Shown here in pieces: positions 17,303 to 26,135 of a stretch of 64,000 nt of DNA; position 1 is the stretch's first letter; each line of letters opens with the position of its first letter. A program made the position numbers and the translations under genes. Location of the stretch: positions 79,460 through 143,459 of the forward strand of contig NZ_JAHYSG010000018.1 of assembly GCF_022095675.1 (NCBI RefSeq), written 5' to 3'. Source of the DNA: Dactylosporangium sp. AC04546. GTDB taxonomy: Bacteria > Actinomycetota > Actinomycetes > Mycobacteriales > Micromonosporaceae. Below the pieces are notes generated by a model. It saw nothing but the letters and a program-made list of their open reading frames with translations, was not told the DNA's origin and ran no database searches.

Positions 17303-17390
17303 GGAGGGCTCGCCTAGTGGCCGATGGCGCCGGTCTTGAAAACCGGTGAGGCGTTCCGCGTCTCCGTGGGTTCGAATCCCACGCCCTCCG
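17303..17390 (+). tRNA. tRNA-Ser (UGA)
   Basis: Acceptor arms GGAGGGC (17303-17309) and GCCCTCC (17383-17389) pair. The anticodon loop is TTGAAAA with anticodon TGA in a CCGGT stem. There is a long variable arm, as in serine tRNAs, and a GGTTCGAAT T-loop. The 3' half is duplicated at 21759-21819, so the gene is an integration site. Confidence 0.95.
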
Positions 17391-17392
17391 CC
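17332..17392 (+). repeat. attL: 61-bp direct repeat in the 3' half of tRNA-Ser
   Basis: The sequence from the anticodon arm to the end of the tRNA plus two bases is identical over 61 bp to 21759-21819. Such repeats are left by tyrosine-recombinase integration into a tRNA gene. Confidence 0.9.
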
Positions 17393-17442
17393 GTTCTAGC
17401 TGGTCAGGGCCTGATTGCTATCGCAAGCGGTCCTTGTGTGAG

Positions 17443-18934
17443 ATGCCGCCAGGGGTCGGCGTATCACGAAAATATCACTGGGCTGTTCTGGGTGCCCTCT
17501 TGAGCGCGGTCGCCAACACGTCGCCAGCAGCCTCCAACTCCGCGCTCTGGCTCACGGGCACCGACAGCACGGGTCGCTTGCTGACCTACCACTACCAGCG
17601 AGCGAACGTCGGATCGTTCGGCGAATGGGCGCGGCACTTCATGATGCGTTCGGATGCCAAAGGCATGGAGGCCGGGTACGTCCCCGTCCTGAACGGCAAG
17701 ATTGCGTACGACCCAGTCACCCGCGACCCGCTTCCAGGAGCCTCGTACAAGCCTGCCGTGTGGCACGGGTTCAACGTTGAAGCGAACGACCACGGTTCCA
17801 TCCACGGTCACTGGGAACTGGAGGTTGCGGACGCAAACGGTCACCTTCAGGGACGCCTTGAGATCCCCTTCATCGATCAGTCGAAGCTGAGCAACGGACT
17901 CAACAACACCACCTTCGGGATCGCATACACGAACATTCGCACCAACCTGGCCGACTTCAGCGTCAGGGCACAGAACATCACGAGCGGGGACTACGCCGGT
18001 CAGAACACCGCCCTGCGGGTCGGCGGGAACAACATGCCGGCGCATCGTCATCTTCGCGGACGGCAAGGTCGAGCTGGGGGACGGCACCACTCGCGACACC
18101 AACCTCTACAGGGCTTCGGCCAGTCGCTTGAAGACCGACACCAACTTCCACGTCGGCGGGCAACTCAGTGTCGGTTCGGTTCCGAACGGGACTGACGCGG
18201 TGACTGTCGTACTCGCTTCGGATTCCAATAGGCTCAACCTGACGAACACCACGGCGGGTGGCAACACCAGCTCACCCCTGATCCGCGGTGAGGTCGCGAC
18301 GACTGCCAGCCTCATCCTGACGACGCGCGTTGCGGGGGACTCCGCCTACCGCTTCCTGCTTACCCCTGACGGCAAGATGCAGTGGGGCGACGGTTCGGCC
18401 GCCAAGGACACCGCGCTGTATCGATCCGCCGCCGGAACGCTGAAGACGGATACGAAGCTGTACGTCGGGACCACTCTGGGCGTCGGTGCGGTTCCGGACG
18501 CAACCAACAAGGTCTCCGTAGTCCAGGCCGCCGACGCGAACACCATCAACTCGGTGAACACCGTCGCAGGTGGCAACACGAACCAGCCGCACGTCTACCT
18601 GGAGAGCGCGACAGCCACGAGCGTCGGTCAGTCGTCGCGCGTCACCGGAGACACCTCCAGCAGGCTCGTCCAGCTCGTCAGCGGCGAACTGCAATGGGGA
18701 CCTGGGAACGCAGCCCGCGACACGAAGCTCTATCGCAGTGCCCCGCAGACGACGACGCTGGAAGGCAGCCTGCGCGTCGCGGGCGATCTCAGGCACCTGG
18801 GATCCACGCTGGGCTTCTACAACGGGGCAGGGGTGGCCAAGGTGACCGGTTCCCGGGGCGGCAACGCGGCCTTGGCGTCGCTGCTGACCGCGCTGTCGAC
18901 ACTGGGCCTCCTCACCGACTCGACCACGGCGTGA
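17443..18934 (+). pseudogene. Phage tail-fibre-like protein, frameshifted
   Basis: Two frames encode one product. The first runs to about 18040 (ATLR-type phage structural sequence ending GNNMP); the second carries on from there as RIVIFADGKVELGDG to the stop at 18932-18934. An extra base at about 18041-18043 would explain the break. The C-terminal part holds three related repeats of about 100 residues, each opening with a W/L-G-D/P-G...D-T-x-L-Y-R block and continuing, in the first two, with LKTDT and VG-x-V-P. This is a fibre-like design. The 5' end is uncertain because the frame is open into the tRNA. Programmed frameshifting is possible but the neighbour is broken too. Confidence 0.7.
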
Positions 18935-19429
18935 CGCAGGTGGATTCGGACCCAAAGTGGCATGTGGTGTTAGCGGTCCTGGCGCTCGCCGGGCTGCCCG
19001 ACGACGAGGCGACCGCGATGCTCACGGACCGCGCTCGGGGACACGGATACGACGATACGCGGCCATGCCGCTCTCGCACTCGGTGCACGGGGCATGACCC
19101 GAGCCGTGCCGACGCTCCTCGGCATGGTGGTCGAGGGCCCGAACGATGTCGAGGCGGCCGAGCTCTTGGGAACGTTCGCGCGGAACGCCGAGTGGGCAGA
19201 CCGGATCATGAAAGCGCTGGCCGATGAACTCGCCGCACACACCGCGGACTCGGCGGTGCGGATACGCCTGACCCAGGCACTCGCCGAGATGCCGGGAACC
19301 ATTGCGCTGAGCATCCTGCGGCAACTGGCGTACGACGACGATCGGCCCGTGGCCCTCATCGCCTCGGCCCTCGCGAACGTGCTCGAAGAACGACCGGACG
19401 AGGAAACCCAAGACGCCGCGAATCAGTAG
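18931..19429 (+). pseudogene. HEAT-like phage protein, frameshifted
   Basis: The GTG at 18931 overlaps the previous stop (GTGA), implying coupling with the tail gene. The first about 40 codons (TQVDSDPKWHVVLAVLALAG) run into a dead frame near 19060. The downstream frame resumes as GHAALALGARGMTRAVPTLL and continues with alpha-helical HEAT-like repeats to 19429. A one-base change in 19050-19070 splits it. No function is assigned. Confidence 0.6.
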
Positions 19430-19477
19430 ACAGCGTCCCCATCGCGGTCGGCGTGCCTCAAGGAGATCCGCGCAGCG

Positions 19478-20008
19478 TTAGAGGCAGGTGGGCCGCAGGT
19501 CCCGAGGTGTGTAGGTGATCTGCACGTGGTAGGTCCCCTCGGCGGTTTGGCGTACCTGGAGCAACCACGAGCACTTGGTCTCGTCCGATTTCGAGGCGGC
19601 GAAGACATGGCTGCTGCTCTGGCCGTATGCCCGCCAGCCGCTGGAGCGGGCGAGGTCGGCGTAGAAGGTCGACACGTCGCCGGCGGCGCCGGCCCCGGTG
19701 ACCTCGCTGTCGAGCATTCCGAGGTTGGGGGGTCCCGGACTATCCCAACCGCAGCTGACGGTCTCGGTTGTCGCCGCAAGGTTGGCGCCGGGTGGCGCCT
19801 GGGTCAGCACCGGCTCCTGACGCAGTGCGGCAACCGTTTCCGGGTCCGGGTGGCAGTCGCGGGCGGAGCCGGTCTCCGAGATGACGTCGCCCAAACGGCC
19901 ACAGCCGCCAAGACTGAGCCCCAACGCGGCCACCACGACAGCGGAGCTGACAACGCCGACCCGACTCACAGCCCACACCCTAAAGTCTCGATCTTCGCCG
20001 GTGAGCAT
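19478..20008 (-). CDS. Putative lipoprotein (hypothetical)
   Basis: The product (176 residues from the ATG at 20008) has a signal peptide ending in the lipobox LSLGGC (C36), or C26 if the GTG at 19978 is used, which would give a more typical signal length. The mature part is about 140 residues with two further Cys positions (DCHPD, SCGWD) and a C-terminal TKCSW...RPTCL, suggesting disulfides outside the membrane. It lies inside the tRNA-Ser element on the strand opposite the tail genes. No family is recognised. Confidence 0.65.
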   Translation of the reverse strand: MLTGEDRDFRVWAVSRVGVVSSAVVVAALGLSLGGCGRLGDVISETGSARDCHPDPETVAALRQEPVLTQAPPGANLAATTETVSCGWDSPGPPNLGMLDSEVTGAGAAGDVSTFYADLARSSGWRAYGQSSSHVFAASKSDETKCSWLLQVRQTAEGTYHVQITYTPRDLRPTCL

Positions 20009-20081
20009 AGGTTCGCATAGGTTCGCGGTCTGCTGAAGCCTGCGGCGGGGCCCATCGACAGGCAACAGCGAACCTCAAGAT

Positions 20082-20816
20082 CTAGCGCACCGCATCACGT
20101 ACCGCGTCGAACTCGTAGAGCTCGTCCTGAACGTAGTCGCGCCACGTGTCGTCGTGGCCACGCACCTTCAACCGAAAATAGACGGTTTTGCGGATCATCG
20201 GCGACGTGTTCCCACCGATGTTGTGGGACAACAGATACGAGGAGTAGATCACGTCGCCCGGGCTGGCGAGCACGGGAGTCGGGCTGTCGTGCGGGATGTC
20301 CGGATAGGCACCGTTGGCCGTCAACGCCTGCACGCCCTCCCGACGGAACAGCTCGGCGCAGGCACGGTGCGTGCCAGGCCATACGTACAGGTTCCCCGTC
20401 TGTTCGCGGCTCTGATCCGACAGCACCACGCCAACCAGCATGGTGAACGTGCCAGGTCGGCCGCCGGGTTCAATGGACGACAGACCGTCCAGGTGCCCCC
20501 GGCCCGGCACCTGCGGGAACGGCGGAAACGTCAACGCTACCTGCAGCCCCGATGGCTGGACGATCTCGCGTGGTGCGGTCAGCGCCTCGGCCCGCTCCAT
20601 CGCCGCCGACCCGATGAGCAACGCGGCGAGATCGGGCTCATCGGCTGCCTCCAACCAGTAGAAGTGATGGCCAGTATGCCCATCCGCGGGTGGTCGCTCG
20701 GTCATCAACGCGTCGATTCGGGCCACTGCGCGATCCCGCAGAGCCGCCGGCACCACATCGCGCAACACCGCGTAACCGTCGCGGGCAAATTCGGCGAGTT
20801 GCCGGCCGGTCCACAT
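20082..20816 (-). CDS. Phytanoyl-CoA dioxygenase family protein
   Basis: This 244-residue Fe(II)/2-oxoglutarate-dependent oxygenase has the iron ligands HxD in RGHLDGLSS and a distal His in YVWPGTHRACAELF or the later LSHNIGG segment. The PhyH fold is clear from GDVIYSSYLLSHNIGGN. Such enzymes hydroxylate small molecules; the substrate is unknown. The ATG at 20816 (MWTGRQLAEFARDGYAV) fits the family start. It is cargo of the integrated element, so probably a transferred metabolic gene. Confidence 0.85.
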   Translation of the reverse strand: MWTGRQLAEFARDGYAVLRDVVPAALRDRAVARIDALMTERPPADGHTGHHFYWLEAADEPDLAALLIGSAAMERAEALTAPREIVQPSGLQVALTFPPFPQVPGRGHLDGLSSIEPGGRPGTFTMLVGVVLSDQSREQTGNLYVWPGTHRACAELFRREGVQALTANGAYPDIPHDSPTPVLASPGDVIYSSYLLSHNIGGNTSPMIRKTVYFRLKVRGHDDTWRDYVQDELYEFDAVRDAVR

Positions 20817-20948
20817 ACCAACACCTTGACAGGTTCCGATGTTTGGCGCGATCGATTTCCCGCCGTTCCGACCAGGTCGAGGTCGGGAACCAGTGGAGCC
20901 GCTCGTCAAGGCGCTGACCCCGGATTGCTGCGTCCCCCAGGACCATCT

Positions 20949-21371
20949 TCACCAGCCCCATGAACGCGATGGACGGACGGCAGACAGAAGCCAGCCCGAG
21001 ATGCTTGGTTCGGCAACGGCGAGCTGAGCGGCCAACGACAGGGCCATCCCAGCGAACATGAGGATTTGAGGCAGCCGGTAGGTGCGGTTGGCACGACGGC
21101 GACGCTTCATCTCCAGGAAAGCACCAACGGGCAGCAGGTCGCTGATGCAGGCGTTGGCCCAGCCGAACCAGTCAGGCGTGCCGGGTGGTGTGTGCTTCAA
21201 AGTCCAATCGTGCACGTGGGTGAAGGACGCGGCCCCAGCAGCCACGCCAACCACCAGGACGATGAAGACGAGCACGAAGGACTCAAGCTGCTCGGTGGTG
21301 AAGGGCAGCTTCCGTCGCTTGGTATCCGAACGAACTGGACGACGGGGGGTAGTGGTCGTCGCGGTCGTCAT
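20949..21371 (-). CDS. DUF2637 membrane protein, C-terminus frameshifted
   Basis: The 140-residue product has a cytoplasmic basic N-terminus and hydrophobic helices (ESFVLVFIVLVVGVAAGAASF). It also has the family segment FTHVHDWT...PDWFGWANACISDLLPVGAF, and LAAQLAVAEPSISGWLLSAV near the end. DUF2637 proteins occur on actinomycete integrative conjugative elements, where they are linked to plasmid spread. After LLSAV the frame changes: the expected continuation (PSIAFMGLVKMVLGD) is in another frame at about 20950-20975, consistent with loss of one C. It is coupled (ATGA) to the upstream gene. Confidence 0.75.
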   Translation of the reverse strand: MTTATTTTPRRPVRSDTKRRKLPFTTEQLESFVLVFIVLVVGVAAGAASFTHVHDWTLKHTPPGTPDWFGWANACISDLLPVGAFLEMKRRRRANRTYRLPQILMFAGMALSLAAQLAVAEPSISGWLLSAVRPSRSWGW

Positions 21372-21604
21372 GACACTTCAGCCCGCCGTGCTCGTTCGAT
21401 CAGGCTGACGAGGGTCCGCATGGTCGAGTCGTCCCACAGACGGGTTGCCCAGCGGATGATGCGTTCGTCGTAGGCGCCGATGTCCACGCCTCGCAGCGCG
21501 TGCCTCAGCGCGGCGTCACGGACCTCTGGTGGTGCCCATCCCTTGCCTGGTTGCTTGTCCAATCGGTGTGACGGTGCGTAGTCCTCGTAGGTCTGGTAGT
21601 CCAC
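21368..21604 (-). CDS. Small element-borne protein (hypothetical)
   Basis: This 78-residue protein starts at GTG 21604 with a GAGAGGAG site, and overlaps the DUF2637 start by ATGA, so the two form an operon. It is polar and helical (DERIIRWATRLWDDSTMRTLVSLIERARRAEVS). No domain is recognised. Position next to the right attachment site suggests an element gene, for example a small transfer or regulatory factor, but this is a guess. Confidence 0.6.
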   Translation of the reverse strand: MDYQTYEDYAPSHRLDKQPGKGWAPPEVRDAALRHALRGVDIGAYDERIIRWATRLWDDSTMRTLVSLIERARRAEVS

Positions 21605-21758
21605 GGTGTCTCCTCTCGGGAGACCCCCGGTGACATCTCACAGCGGTATCACGACCTGTTTGGGAAAGTCCGTGACGAACAGGGATGGCTTGGCGTAGCA
21701 ATGTGCCTCTGACCTGGACTTTGGGGATGATCCGGGATGAGAGGGGAAGCCCCGCCTG

Positions 21759-21819
21759 GGTCTTGAAAACCGGTGAGGCGTTCCGCGTCTCCGTGGGTTC
21801 GAATCCCACGCCCTCCGCC
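21759..21819 (+). repeat. attR: 61-bp copy of the tRNA-Ser 3' half
   Basis: Identical to 17332-17392. The 5' half of a tRNA is absent upstream, so this is a partial copy and not a second tRNA gene. It marks the right end of the element, 24 bp before the stop of the permease gene. Confidence 0.9.
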
Positions 21820-21842
21820 CTCAACCGGTCCCCGGCACCGCG

Positions 21843-23426
21843 TCAGGTGCGGGGTGGGTGGTCGCGTTCTGGGAGGCCGGCCCTCAGCGCCACGCGGTCC
21901 AAGTACAGGAGCTGGGCCGCCACGCCCGCCAAAAGCAGCACGATGAGAGCGGGAAGCGGCAGGAGTTTGCCATACGGCAGGTGCTCCGTGTCCAGCGTCT
22001 GCAGGACGCGGATCAGTTCGATGTGGGCCGTCATGTGGTCCGGGACCGCCGACGTGATGTACGGCCACAGGAGGTTCTGGGCCTGGAGCAGCCACGTGAC
22101 CACGTAGGTCAGGGCCAGCATCGGTAGAGCTGGGAGGATCAGCGAGCTCCACGGCGCCGGACGGCCCTCCTGGAGGAGGGTCTCGCGGCGCAGGGCCTGG
22201 CCACGGAACAGCAGGGCCAGGACGAACAGGGCCGGGATGGCCACCCGTGACGGTGGGATCAGCGCCAGGAACGTGTTCAGGCGAGCCGCCGTCTGGCCGG
22301 CCGCGAAGGCCCGCAGCGCCAGGGGCCCGACGCCGACGAACAGGAACAGGCCGAACGGGAGTAGGAGCCACTCGCTGTGCCGGCCCAGGGGGCGCAGCGC
22401 GCTAATGCCGAACGCGGCCAGGGCGGCCACCGTCACGCCTACCACCGTTGAGATCAGGGGTGGGATCCAGGTGTTCACGCCGGTCGGGTGGGAGCTGGGG
22501 GGTTCGTTGGTTATGTTGGAGAGCCACGGCCACAACGCGGTCAGGGTGACGGCCAGGACCACGAACAGGAGGATGCCCGACACCGTCCAAGGGGCCGCCG
22601 AGCGGGCCGGGGTGTCGGCCGGGCGGGCGTCGACCTCCAGGCGCAGGCCGGAGCGGGCGACCAGCACCGTGACCACGGCGCCGAACACGATCAGCGGGAT
22701 GAGCATGACCACCGAGACCGCGGTGGCCTCGCCGAAACGGAGGGCCGCCATGCTCTGCAGGATCGCCGTGGTGGCCGGGGTCTGGTCGGTGCGGCCGCCG
22801 TAGCCGGCCATGAAGGTGTAGGTGAACTCCTGCAACGCTGCCGACAGGATCCCCAGGACCAGGATCACGGCCGCCAGGGTCAGTGGGGCCACCGGGCGGC
22901 GGCTGCGGAAGGCCGCCAGGTAGAGCAGGGTTGACGTTGCCACCACGAAGCCGAACGTGCCCAGCCAGTACGAGGCTCGGGCGCTCGGAGCGTCTTCGAA
23001 GTACGACACCCGCAGGGCCAGGGCTATCGCCATCGGGGCGCAGGCGGCCAGTGGGATCGTCAGGACCGCCCGGGTGGACCAGCGGCCGATCCGGCCAGCG
23101 CGGGACGCGGCCCAGGCCAGCGCCGGGGCCAGGACCAGGACCAGCGCCAGCTGGGGGCCGGCCAGGCTGAGGGCGAACAGGATGTCGCCGCCCAGGCCGG
23201 CGTCGAAGGCTCGGGAGTAGTTGTCGAAGCCCGACGACGAGCCGGCCGGAGCGAAGCGGACCCCCGTGAACGAGCTGAAGCTTGACCGAATTGTCCAAAT
23301 TGTTGGCTCGACGTACGTGAGGAGGAGCAGCACGAACGCCGGCAACGCCAGCACGAAGCCCAGGACCGTCTGCCAGGTGGGGCGCGACGGAGCCGGGCGG
23401 AGCATGGTGGGCTGGATGCCGGTCAT
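21843..23426 (-). CDS. Fused MalF-MalG-like sugar ABC transporter permease
   Basis: This 527-residue polytopic membrane protein reads as two permeases in one chain. The first half (1 to about 265) has the MalF pattern (LALPAFVLLLLTYVEPTIW, GFDNYSRAF, and TPATTAILQSMAALRFGEA near its end). The second half (from about 275) follows MalG order and carries ETLLQEGRPAPWSSLILPAL, a degenerate EAA loop for ATPase contact. No binding protein or ATPase gene is adjacent, so partners must be elsewhere. A fusion gene would fix the stoichiometry of the two permeases. The fusion reading is by motif order only. Confidence 0.7.
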   Translation of the reverse strand: MTGIQPTMLRPAPSRPTWQTVLGFVLALPAFVLLLLTYVEPTIWTIRSSFSSFTGVRFAPAGSSSGFDNYSRAFDAGLGGDILFALSLAGPQLALVLVLAPALAWAASRAGRIGRWSTRAVLTIPLAACAPMAIALALRVSYFEDAPSARASYWLGTFGFVVATSTLLYLAAFRSRRPVAPLTLAAVILVLGILSAALQEFTYTFMAGYGGRTDQTPATTAILQSMAALRFGEATAVSVVMLIPLIVFGAVVTVLVARSGLRLEVDARPADTPARSAAPWTVSGILLFVVLAVTLTALWPWLSNITNEPPSSHPTGVNTWIPPLISTVVGVTVAALAAFGISALRPLGRHSEWLLLPFGLFLFVGVGPLALRAFAAGQTAARLNTFLALIPPSRVAIPALFVLALLFRGQALRRETLLQEGRPAPWSSLILPALPMLALTYVVTWLLQAQNLLWPYITSAVPDHMTAHIELIRVLQTLDTEHLPYGKLLPLPALIVLLLAGVAAQLLYLDRVALRAGLPERDHPPRT

Positions 23427-23451
23427 GTCCCGAGGATATTCACAAAAGCCA

Positions 23452-24726
23452 TTAGCGGCTCAGAATCGCCGTCACCCCTTGGCCGCCGGCCGCGCAGATG
23501 GAGATCAACCCGCGGCCCGAGCCCTTCTCGGACAGCAGCTTGGCGAGCGTGGCCACGAGACGGCCGCCCGTCGCCGCGAACGGGTGACCCGCGGCCAGCG
23601 AGGAGCCGTTCACGTTGAGGCGCGAGCGGTCGATCGCGCCGAGCGGCTCGTCCAGACCCAGCCGATCCTTGCAGAACGCCGGGTCCTCCCAGGCCTTCAG
23701 TGTCGCCAGCACCTGCGACGCGAACGCCTCGTGGATCTCGTAGAAGTCGAAGTCCTGCAGCTTGAGGCCGGCGCGGGCGAGCATCCGCGGCACCGCGTAC
23801 GCGGGGGCCATCAGCAGGCCGTCGGCGCCGTGCACGAAGTCGACGGCCGCGGTCTCGGCCGTGTCGAACCAGGCCAGCACCGGCAGGTTGTGTGCCGCCG
23901 CCCACTGCTCGGACGCCAGCAGTACCACTGCCGCACCATCGGTCAGCGGAGACGAGTTGCCCGCGGTCATGGTGGCCGACGGGCCGCGGCCGAACACCGG
24001 CTTCAGCGAGCTCAGCCTGGCCAGCGACGTGTCCGGTCGCAGGTTCTGGTCGCGGGCGAGGCCGAGGTACGGCGTGATGAGATCGTCGAAGAAGCCGCGC
24101 TCGTAGGCGGCGGCGAGCTGCAGGTGCGACGCGAGGGCGAGGGCGTCCTGGTCGGCCCGCGTGATGCCGAAGTCAAGGGCCGTCAATGCCGCCGAGTCGC
24201 CCATCGACAGGCCCGTGCGCGGCTCGGCGTTGCGCGGGATGTCCGGCTTGAGCTGCGTGGGGCGCAGCTTGCTGACCGCGCGCAGGCGGGCGCCGACCGA
24301 GCGGGCCCGGTTGAGCTCCATGAAGATCCGGCGCATGTCCTCGTTGACGCCGAGGGGCGCGTCGGAGGTGGTGTCGACGCCGCCGGCGATGCCCACCTCG
24401 ATCTGGCCGAGCGCGATCTTGTTGGCCACCAGGATCACGGCCTCGAGGCCGGTCCCGCAGGCCTGCTGGACGTCGTAGGCGGGCGTGCGCGGGTCGAGCC
24501 GGGAGCCGAGGAGCGACTCGCGGGTGAGGTTGAAGTCGCGGCTGTGCTTGAGCACCGCACCCGCCGCGACCTCGCCCAGCCGCTCCCCCGCCAGCCCGAA
24601 ACGGGCCACAAGTCCATCTATGGCGGCGGTCAGCATGTCCTGGTTTGATGCAATGGCATAGGCGCTGCCCGAGCGCGCAAAGGGAATGCGATTACCGCCG
24701 ACGATCGCTACCCGGACCGGGGCCAT
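23452..24726 (-). CDS. Acetyl-CoA C-acyltransferase (thiolase, FadA2-like)
   Basis: This 424-residue thiolase has the acylated cysteine C90 (QQACGTG), the ENxxEAF-type histidine motif YEIHEAFASQ, the NVNGSSLAAGHPFAATG segment and the second catalytic cysteine in ICAAGGQG. It condenses or cleaves acyl-CoA units. The ATG at 24726 follows AAGGAGAC. It is divergent from a FabG4-like reductase and a MaoC dehydratase, as in the mycobacterial fadA2-fabG4-htdX region. A perfect palindrome lies between the two transcripts. The whole set would carry out beta-oxidation or reductive elongation. Confidence 0.9.
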   Translation of the reverse strand: MAPVRVAIVGGNRIPFARSGSAYAIASNQDMLTAAIDGLVARFGLAGERLGEVAAGAVLKHSRDFNLTRESLLGSRLDPRTPAYDVQQACGTGLEAVILVANKIALGQIEVGIAGGVDTTSDAPLGVNEDMRRIFMELNRARSVGARLRAVSKLRPTQLKPDIPRNAEPRTGLSMGDSAALTALDFGITRADQDALALASHLQLAAAYERGFFDDLITPYLGLARDQNLRPDTSLARLSSLKPVFGRGPSATMTAGNSSPLTDGAAVVLLASEQWAAAHNLPVLAWFDTAETAAVDFVHGADGLLMAPAYAVPRMLARAGLKLQDFDFYEIHEAFASQVLATLKAWEDPAFCKDRLGLDEPLGAIDRSRLNVNGSSLAAGHPFAATGGRLVATLAKLLSEKGSGRGLISICAAGGQGVTAILSR

Positions 24727-24768
24727 CGGTGTCTCCTTCTCGACGCGTAAGGGCATCCTGGGCGTTAC

Positions 24769-24784
24769 CCTACTCGCGAGTAGG
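24769..24784. promoter_or_regulatory. Perfect 16-bp palindrome, likely TetR-family operator
   Basis: CCTACTCGCGAGTAGG, with two more matching pairs outside one mismatch (TTACCC...GGTTAG flanks), lies in the 92-bp divergent promoter of the thiolase and FabG4-like genes. TetR-type fatty-acid regulators commonly use such sites. No TetR gene is adjacent. Confidence 0.65.
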
Positions 24785-24818
24785 TTAGCGCGTTTGTTGT
24801 GACTGGGGAGGCACTGCA

Positions 24819-26135
24819 ATGTCCGACCGCTACGCCAGCTTCGCCCACTCGGGCACCGGACGGTTCTTCGTGAAACGGCTCGGGCTGCCCGATCCACCCC
24901 GCTTGCGACGGTATCGACCGGGTGATTCGGTGCTTGCCGGACCGGTCGCCGTCGGCGGCACCGGGCGCCTCATCGCGCCCGTCAACAAGATCATCGAGAA
25001 CCTGCCGAAACCACCGGAGTCCGACCGCAACGCCGCTCTCATCTTCGACGCCACCGGGATCGTGGACAGCGGCGGGCTGCGCTCGCTGTACGACTTCTTC
25101 CATCCGGTCATTCGCACGCTCGCCCCCTCCGGACGGGTGATCGTGCTGGGCAGCCCGCCCGAGCTGTGCGCCAACGCGCGGGAGGCGACCGCGCAGCGAG
25201 CGCTGGAGGGCTTCGTCCGCTCGGTGGCCAAGGAGGTCGGGCGTGGCACGACGGCGCAGCTCGTGTACGTCGCGCCGGGCGCCGAGGACGCCGTCGAGTC
25301 GACGCTGCGGTTCCTGCTCTCGGGGCGCTCGGCGTACGTGTCGGGCCAGGTCGTCCGCATCGGGCCGGCCACCGTCGACGTGCCCGAGGACTGGGAGCAG
25401 CCGCTCGTCGGCAAGACCGCGATCGTCACCGGCGCCGCCCGCGGCATCGGCGCGGCCATCGCCGAGGTGCTCACGCGCGAGGGCGCGCACGTCGTCTGCC
25501 TCGACGTCCCGGCCGCCGGCGAGGACCTGACCAGGGTCGCCAACGACCTCAAGGGCACCGCGCTCCAGCTCGACCTGACCGCCGACGACGCGCCGCGGCG
25601 GCTCGCCGACTTCATCGCGACCCGGCACGTGCACGCCGACGTGTTCGTCCACAACGCCGGTATCACCCGCGACAAGACCCTCGGGCGCATGGACGTGGGG
25701 CAGTGGCAGTCGGTGCTCGACGTCAACCTGGCCAGCCAGGAGCGGATCAACGACGTGCTGCTGGCGGAGAACCTGCTCGGCGGCAACGGACGGATCGTCG
25801 CCGTCTCGTCGGTGTCCGGCATCGCGGGCAACCGCGGCCAGACCAACTACGCGACCTCGAAGGCCGGCGTCATCGGCATCGTCGAGGCCAACGCGGCCGC
25901 CGTCGCCGCCCGTGGGCTGACGCTCAACGCGGTCGCGCCCGGCTTCATCGAGACCAAGATGACCGCGGCCATGCCCATGTTCATCCGCGAGGCCGGCCGG
26001 CGGATGAACAGCATGTCGCAGGGCGGCCTGCCGGTCGACGTGGCCGAGACGATCGCCTGGCTGGCCAACCCGGCCTCCGGCGGGGTCAGCGGCAACATCA
26101 TCCGGGTCTGCGGCCAGAGTCTGCTGGGGGCCTGA
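24819..26135 (+). CDS. fabG4: High-molecular-weight 3-oxoacyl-(ACP/CoA) reductase (FabG4-like)
   Basis: This 438-residue protein has the two-part design of mycobacterial FabG4. An N-terminal flavodoxin-like domain (1 to about 195) lacks a nucleotide motif, and a C-terminal SDR domain carries VTGAARGIGAA. The SDR domain also has VHNAG, catalytic Ser (VSSVSG) and NYATSK (Tyr/Lys). It reduces 3-oxoacyl thioesters with NADH. The downstream MaoC gene overlaps its stop by one base (TGATG). With the divergent thiolase it would supply or degrade beta-hydroxyacyl-CoA. Confidence 0.9.
   Translation: MSDRYASFAHSGTGRFFVKRLGLPDPPRLRRYRPGDSVLAGPVAVGGTGRLIAPVNKIIENLPKPPESDRNAALIFDATGIVDSGGLRSLYDFFHPVIRTLAPSGRVIVLGSPPELCANAREATAQRALEGFVRSVAKEVGRGTTAQLVYVAPGAEDAVESTLRFLLSGRSAYVSGQVVRIGPATVDVPEDWEQPLVGKTAIVTGAARGIGAAIAEVLTREGAHVVCLDVPAAGEDLTRVANDLKGTALQLDLTADDAPRRLADFIATRHVHADVFVHNAGITRDKTLGRMDVGQWQSVLDVNLASQERINDVLLAENLLGGNGRIVAVSSVSGIAGNRGQTNYATSKAGVIGIVEANAAAVAARGLTLNAVAPGFIETKMTAAMPMFIREAGRRMNSMSQGGLPVDVAETIAWLANPASGGVSGNIIRVCGQSLLGA

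Larger units (their letters stand above)
17393..21819. mobile_element. Decayed integrative element (4.4 kb) in tRNA-Ser, no integrase
   Basis: The segment lies between two 61-bp direct repeats that duplicate the 3' half of tRNA-Ser. It holds a tail-fibre-like gene and a HEAT-like gene, both frameshifted. It also has a lipoprotein, a phytanoyl-CoA dioxygenase-like gene, a frameshifted DUF2637 protein (a family common on actinomycete integrative conjugative elements) and a small ATGA-coupled gene. No integrase, excisionase or replication gene remains. It looks like the remnant of a phage/AICE composite after loss of its recombination module. Confidence 0.85.

Noticed and set aside
18000..18100. 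Programmed ribosomal frameshift in the tail gene
   Set aside because: No clear slippery heptamer was seen and the neighbouring genes are also frameshifted; decay or a sequencing error fits better, though not excluded.
21759..21819. Second tRNA-Ser gene
   Set aside because: Only the 3' half is present; the acceptor 5' strand and D-arm are missing, so it is an attachment-site copy.
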